From assembly GCA_937864115.1 (NCBI GenBank), contig CALMII010000025.1, forward strand, positions 1-64,000: a DNA stretch of 64,000 nucleotides, read 5' to 3'. The position numbers were made by a program, and so were the translations under genes. Below the pieces are notes generated by a model. The model did not search any database and was not told the DNA's origin. It was given only the letters and a program-made list of their open reading frames with translations. Source of the stretch: an uncultured Steroidobacter sp. Lineage in GTDB: Bacteria > Pseudomonadota > Gammaproteobacteria > Steroidobacterales > Steroidobacteraceae. Shown here piece by piece: positions 60,402-64,000 of this stretch; position 1 is the stretch's first letter; each line of letters begins with the position of its first letter.

Positions 60402-61229
60402 TTGAAGTACGCCGCCGTTCTGATCCTTCTTTGCGCATTCGCCTGCGACGCCGCCGCGGCGGGCCTGGTCGACGACATCAATCAGCTGCGACGCAAGGGC
60501 TGCAAGGGACGCTCGGTCGATACGCCGCTGCGCGCCGATCGCGAACTGGACGCCGTGGCCCGCGAATGGTCGCGCGGCGGACGCCTGCGCGATGCGCTGG
60601 CGAGCACGGGCTATCGGGCACAGAACTCGGCGTCGATGCGGATCGAAGGTGCCCCGAATGAAACCGCCTTGCTGCGCGCGCTCATCGACAACTACTGCGA
60701 AACGCTGACGGACCCCTCGTTCACCACCATCGGGCTCGTACAACGTCGCGGCGAAGTTCACATCGTCGTCGCCATGCCCCTCACTACCCCCGCAATTCGC
60801 GACGCGGATGTCATCGCACGCCGCGCACTCGATCTCGTCAATGAAGCGCGGGCCAAGCCGCGCAAGTGCGGCAGCACCGCCTTCCCGGCAACGACGCCGC
60901 TGCAGGCATCGGCGTTGCTGGCGCGCGCTGCACTCATCCATGCACAGGACATGGCCTCGCGAAATTTCTTCGAGCACGAAGGCTCGGACGGCAGTCAGGC
61001 CTCGAGCCGCGTCACGCGCGTCGGTTACGAATGGCGCAGCGTCGGCGAGAACATCGCCGCGGGTCCGGGCACGGCCGAGAGCGTCGTCGACGGCTGGCTG
61101 AAAAGTCCCGGGCATTGCGCCAACCTCATGAGCGACAAGTTCACCGAGATGGGGATCGCGTTTGCGACCAACCCAAAAAGCGACGCGGGGATTTACTGGG
61201 CGCAGGTGTTTGCGCGGCCGAGGAAGTAA
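60402..61229 (+). CDS. Exported CAP/SCP-domain protein
   Basis: A TTG start at 60402 gives 275 residues; no ATG or GTG lies nearby, and the encoded signal peptide (LKYAAVLILLCAFACDAAAA) supports it. The C-terminal half (about 140-275) is a CAP domain: LVNEARAKPRKCG, LARAALIHAQDMASRNFFEH, SVGENIAAG and WLKSPGHCANLMSDKFTEMG, carrying the expected His and Glu residues. The N-terminal half (about 22-135) looks like a degenerate copy of the same fold (DDINQLRRKGCKG, LDAVAREWSRGG). Extracellular or periplasmic. Confidence 0.85.
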   Translation: MKYAAVLILLCAFACDAAAAGLVDDINQLRRKGCKGRSVDTPLRADRELDAVAREWSRGGRLRDALASTGYRAQNSASMRIEGAPNETALLRALIDNYCETLTDPSFTTIGLVQRRGEVHIVVAMPLTTPAIRDADVIARRALDLVNEARAKPRKCGSTAFPATTPLQASALLARAALIHAQDMASRNFFEHEGSDGSQASSRVTRVGYEWRSVGENIAAGPGTAESVVDGWLKSPGHCANLMSDKFTEMGIAFATNPKSDAGIYWAQVFARPRK

Positions 61230-61269
61230 GAGTTTCAGAACAAGAGTTTCAGAACAAGAGTTTCAGAAC
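61228..61269. repeat. Three 14-bp direct repeats
   Basis: AAGAGTTTCAGAAC is repeated three times (from 61228, 61242 and 61256), followed by a partial fourth copy that runs into the CACGGGG hairpin. It begins at the stop codon of the CAP gene. Confidence 0.85.
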
Positions 61270-61274
61270 AAGAG

Positions 61275-61355
61275 TTTCACACGGAGATCACGGAGAACAC
61301 GGAGGTCGGAGAAGAAGATTCTTTATTCCCCGTGTCCCCCGTGCTCCCCGTGGAG
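61275..61355. repeat. CACGGGG-type long hairpin 4
   Basis: TTTCACACGGAGATCACGGA...CACGGAG on the left and CCCCGTGTCCCCCGTGCTCC...CGTGGAG on the right can pair, with a shorter, A/T-rich loop. It is the only copy with adjacent 14-bp direct repeats. It lies between convergent genes. Confidence 0.75.
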
Positions 61356-61394
61356 AGTTTTCTTTTCCGAGGTTCTTTTCCTGGTCCGAAACTC

Positions 61395-61997
61395 TCAGCG
61401 CTGAACCGAAGCGGAGGCCGAGCCGTTGGCGTTCGCGCCGGCATCGACGGCAAGACCCCCGCGTGATGCATTGGCGCGGCCGTTGGCGGAGCCCTCGCCG
61501 GAACCGCTGATGACGGAGGTCAACGGTGCGGACGGTTCCGTCGTGCTGGACGGAGTCCGCAGGACGTCGAGCGGCGCACCGTCAGCGGCCGGTGTCGCAC
61601 TTTCCTGCGACGAGGATGTGAGAGTCGACAGGTTCGACGTACCCGAACCCTTCAGCGCGGCCTGCGTCGAACTGGCGTTCGTCGCAGCGGATGTCGTACG
61701 AGCTTTCACATCCTGCACCGTCGATGCGCTGCGCTCGCGGACCGTGCCCGCGGTGTCGCGCACGCGTTCGGTCGCACGATCGGGCAAGCGCGTGGCGCGA
61801 TCGAGGCCGCCGGTATCGAGACGTCCGCCGAACGAGCCGTTGCCGCTGCCCTGCGTCATCGCGCCCACATCGCGCATGCCGCCGGACAGGGTGCCGCCCA
61901 GTCCGCCCGTGAGACTGCCACCCAGCACTTGAGCATTCACTGATACGGCCGCCAGCATCGCTGCCATCGAAACGCCGACACGAATGAAGTTCTTCAT
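61395..61997 (-). CDS. Exported Ser/Ala/Gly-rich hypothetical protein
   Basis: The ATG at 61997, with GAGGAGGA just upstream, gives 200 residues. A signal peptide (cleavage near VNAQ) is followed by a glycine-rich segment (LGGSLTGGLGGTLSGGMRD), a short charged helical part (RATERVRDTAGTVRERSAS) and a Ser/Ala/Gly-rich tail. Composition predicts little fixed structure. It lies 81 bp downstream of the subtilase gene on the same strand, so the pair may be co-expressed. No family was recognised. Confidence 0.6.
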   Translation of the reverse strand: MKNFIRVGVSMAAMLAAVSVNAQVLGGSLTGGLGGTLSGGMRDVGAMTQGSGNGSFGGRLDTGGLDRATRLPDRATERVRDTAGTVRERSASTVQDVKARTTSAATNASSTQAALKGSGTSNLSTLTSSSQESATPAADGAPLDVLRTPSSTTEPSAPLTSVISGSGEGSANGRANASRGGLAVDAGANANGSASASVQR

Positions 61998-62078
61998 GAG
62001 TTCCTCCTCGATGGCTGCAGCCAATCTGCAGCCTTTGCAAAGAGGACGACCGGCGACGGCGATTTCTTCCCGGACGAA

Positions 62079-63353
62079 TCAATTTTCGTCGATGCGCAGT
62101 TCTGCGCCGACCAGGCCTTTGCCATAAATCCGGTCGGTTCCCTTCGCTCCGAGATCCTGTGCGTGCGATGCGAGCAGCGCGAGCGCCTGTCCTGCCTGCT
62201 TCACATCGGGCGTCGACAACCGCCGCGCCAGCAAACCGGCAACGAGCGGCGCAGCGAACGATGTACCGCGCACGCTTGCATAGGTCTGCTGCAAGGTCGC
62301 TGCACGCAGGTCCGCACCCGGTGCGGCGAACCTCACATGCGAGCCGCGACACGCTTCGAGCAGCACGCGATTGCGTGCATCGACGCCTGTCACTGCAACG
62401 ACGCCGGGATAGGCCGCGGGATAGAGCGCTGGCGAAGCTGGTCCGTCATTGCCGACGGCGGCAACGATGAGATGCCCGCGGGCGATCACCAGGCGCACGA
62501 CCTGCTCCAGCATCCTGTTCGCCGGACCGACGAGGCTCACATTGATGACGGGCACGCGCTCGCGTACCAGCCAGCCGAAAGCATTCACGACGGCGTCGAC
62601 CGCGCCGCCGGTACCGAGCCCACAGTAGACATCGGCGCTGTAGAGCTGCGCGCCCGGCGCAGCGCCGCGAAAATCGCTCGCGGAACCGACGAGCAGCGAG
62701 GCCACGGCAGTGCCATGCGCGCTCGGTATCGGCGCTGCACAGCCGTGCTGTTGCAGTCGCGCATGAACCAGCGAGGGATGCGAACCGTCGACGCCGCCAT
62801 CGATCAGTCCGACCCGCGTATCCGGAAACCGCAGGGCCGGCGACTGCGGACCGTCGACTGCAGTCGTCTCTGCCGCGCCGCTCTCCATATAGAGATGATT
62901 GAAGTCATACGTACCCTGCGGATCGTTGCGCTGCAGTTCGCGCAGGGCGCGACGGGTCGACATCCCGGCGGGCGCACGCAGCACCACCGTCGTGATGTCG
63001 AGCCCTTCGATCTCGTTGCGGCGGACCACGGTATAGCCGGCAGCTTCCGCCTTGCGCAGTGCCTCCGGCGATGGCGACAGCGCGACGATCTCGCTGCGCA
63101 CGACGGGCGCGCCGCGCGGATCCGCCTCCAGGACGGTCCGGTTGGTGCGCAGCAGATCGCGAATCCGCAGGCGACGCAGTTCGCGCAGCTGTTCAGGGCT
63201 GGCCGCATCGAGGGTGCGGTTCACATCGACCGGCAACTGCACGGGCAACTGCGGCAGTTGCACCTGCGGCAGCGCGACCTGGGCGTCCGCCGGCCGCGGG
63301 CTCATGCAGGCCAGGCTCAGTGCGAGGATGGGCAGGAACTTCGGCGACATCAT
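62079..63353 (-). CDS. Subtilisin-like serine protease (S8)
   Basis: The protein has 424 residues with a signal peptide (cleavage near ADAQ). An N-terminal part of about 150 residues, with a Pro/Gln/Leu-rich stretch (ALPQVQLPQLPVQLPVDV), precedes the catalytic domain. The triad appears as Asp in VGLIDGGVDGSHP, His in AHGTAVASLLVG and Ser in RGTSFAAPLVAG, with the oxyanion Asn in AAVGNDGPASPA. Secreted or periplasmic. The gene is divergent from an ECF sigma factor gene 109 bp away, and the same unit is followed by the Ser/Ala/Gly-rich protein. Confidence 0.9.
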   Translation of the reverse strand: MMSPKFLPILALSLACMSPRPADAQVALPQVQLPQLPVQLPVDVNRTLDAASPEQLRELRRLRIRDLLRTNRTVLEADPRGAPVVRSEIVALSPSPEALRKAEAAGYTVVRRNEIEGLDITTVVLRAPAGMSTRRALRELQRNDPQGTYDFNHLYMESGAAETTAVDGPQSPALRFPDTRVGLIDGGVDGSHPSLVHARLQQHGCAAPIPSAHGTAVASLLVGSASDFRGAAPGAQLYSADVYCGLGTGGAVDAVVNAFGWLVRERVPVINVSLVGPANRMLEQVVRLVIARGHLIVAAVGNDGPASPALYPAAYPGVVAVTGVDARNRVLLEACRGSHVRFAAPGADLRAATLQQTYASVRGTSFAAPLVAGLLARRLSTPDVKQAGQALALLASHAQDLGAKGTDRIYGKGLVGAELRIDEN

Positions 63354-63462
63354 TCGACTATACGCACGAGACTGCCGAATCCATCCGCCCCGCGACCGCC
63401 TGCATTCGATTTGCTACCTTCCGGATCAAATCGCCCACCCGGTTCGTATTCCTTCGAGACAG

Positions 63463-63948
63463 ATGCCCGCTTCGGTCGACCAGATCCGCGACCTAATCGT
63501 CACGACGCTGCCGCGCCTGCGGCGGTTTGCGCGCACGATCACGCGCCATCCGGCCGATGCCGACGATCTGGTACAGATCGCCATCGAGCGGGCCCTGCTG
63601 CGGTTCGAGCAATGGCGGCCGGAATCGAAATTCGAGAGCTGGATGTTCGGGATCATTCGCAATGCGTGGATCGATGAAGTGCGTTCGCGGCAACGTCACG
63701 ATCGTGTTTTTCTGCCGGAGGAAAGCGGCGAGCGCGTGGGCGATGCGAGCAGCGAGGCGCAACTCAACCGCCTATCGATGCAGCGCGCATTGCTGGCATT
63801 GCCCGAGGAGCAGCGGATGGCGGTGGCACTGGTCCTGATCGAAGGGCTTTCCTACAAGGAGGCGGCCGACGTGCTGGAAGTGCCGATCGGCACCGTGACC
63901 AGTCGCCTGGCACGCGGACGCGAAGCGCTGCAGAAGAGCCTGTCGTGA
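63463..63948 (+). CDS. ECF-family RNA polymerase sigma factor
   Basis: The ATG at 63463 gives 161 residues. Region 2 (about 15-80) contains FARTITRHPADADDLVQIAI and the RPESKFESWMFGIIRNAWID -10 recognition segment. Region 4 (about 105-160) contains LPEEQRMAVALVLIEGLSYK and the helix-turn-helix EAADVLEVPIGTVTSRLARG. It will direct RNA polymerase to a small regulon. The following ATG (63959) starts a probable anti-sigma factor, and the divergent subtilase may be a target. Confidence 0.92.
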   Translation: MPASVDQIRDLIVTTLPRLRRFARTITRHPADADDLVQIAIERALLRFEQWRPESKFESWMFGIIRNAWIDEVRSRQRHDRVFLPEESGERVGDASSEAQLNRLSMQRALLALPEEQRMAVALVLIEGLSYKEAADVLEVPIGTVTSRLARGREALQKSLS

Positions 63949-63958
63949 GAACACTGCG

Positions 63959-64000
63959 ATGACATTCGACGATGCAACCCTGATGGCCTACGCGGACGGC
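63959..64000 (+). CDS. Probable anti-sigma factor (partial, runs off the window)
   Basis: Only 14 codons are visible, MTFDDATLMAYADG. This matches the start of many zinc-finger/FecR-like anti-sigma factors, and the gene follows the ECF sigma gene by ten bases. The rest is outside the window, so the call rests on position and this short motif. Confidence 0.55.
   Translation, partial: MTFDDATLMAYADG

Noticed and set aside
1..64000. rRNA and tRNA genes
   Set aside because: I saw no rRNA segments or convincing cloverleaf with a TTCGA arm and CCA-type acceptor. A tRNA scan would be needed to exclude a missed one.

Overview
The window looks like a chromosome segment of a GC-rich, aerobic gammaproteobacterium. 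The evidence is rdgC, a proteobacterial-type gshA, rlmE, hemH, a single-chain pyruvate carboxylase and very strong GC3 bias, which opens long antisense frames. A steroidobacter/xanthomonad-like lineage is plausible, but no rRNA or tRNA gene is present to settle it.

Region 1 (1-7124) is an integron cassette array. Fourteen attC sites (60-90 bp, with RYYYAAC and GTTRRRY cores) separate short cassettes, and every convincing gene reads on the minus strand with its attC just downstream. From right to left the cassettes encode a TIR/ThsB-like protein, a beta-repeat protein, a non-coding cassette, a small membrane protein, a secreted alpha/beta hydrolase, more non-coding cassettes, a 110-aa unknown, a four-helix membrane protein, a VOC protein, another non-coding cassette, a GIY-YIG protein, a winged-helix-like protein and a truncated membrane protein. 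The truncated one runs into 23-bp tandem repeats at the window edge. Five cassettes appear non-coding and fall into two families, with three and two copies. An attI-like junction with a candidate Pc promoter lies at 7118-7190, but no integrase gene lies beside it; any intI must be outside the window or lost.

Region 2 (7.4-29 kb) is core metabolism: epoxide hydrolase, an FAD oxidoreductase/TrmH-type methyltransferase pair, rlmE, pyruvate carboxylase, two GGDEF cyclases flanking gshA, then a permease - glutamine-synthetase-like - aldehyde dehydrogenase - Fe alcohol dehydrogenase series. That series looks like amino-alcohol (ethanolamine-type) catabolism through gamma-glutamylation. DUF2845, MATE and FadI-type thiolase genes follow.

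Region 3 (29-46 kb) holds hemH, a two-module VOC protein, an S46 dipeptidyl-peptidase, a DUF4097-like repeat protein, a CoA-transferase, a YceI/cytochrome b561 group, a YncE-like propeller, membrane proteins, cytochrome c'/b561 and a pectinacetylesterase-like enzyme.

Region 4 (46-64 kb) holds a DeaD helicase, an envelope operon (DUF5668 - LiaF-like - LytS-type kinase - LytTR regulator, then DUF4342 - M15 peptidase), a FecR/YXWGXW-type protein, rdgC, a CurA-type reductase, a stand-alone LigD polymerase domain, a CAP protein, a subtilase and a divergent ECF sigma factor with the start of its probable anti-sigma gene.

The intergenic spaces outside the array hold at least five families of repeated palindromes: REP-type at nine loci, long CACGGGG hairpins at four, and three other families at two loci each.
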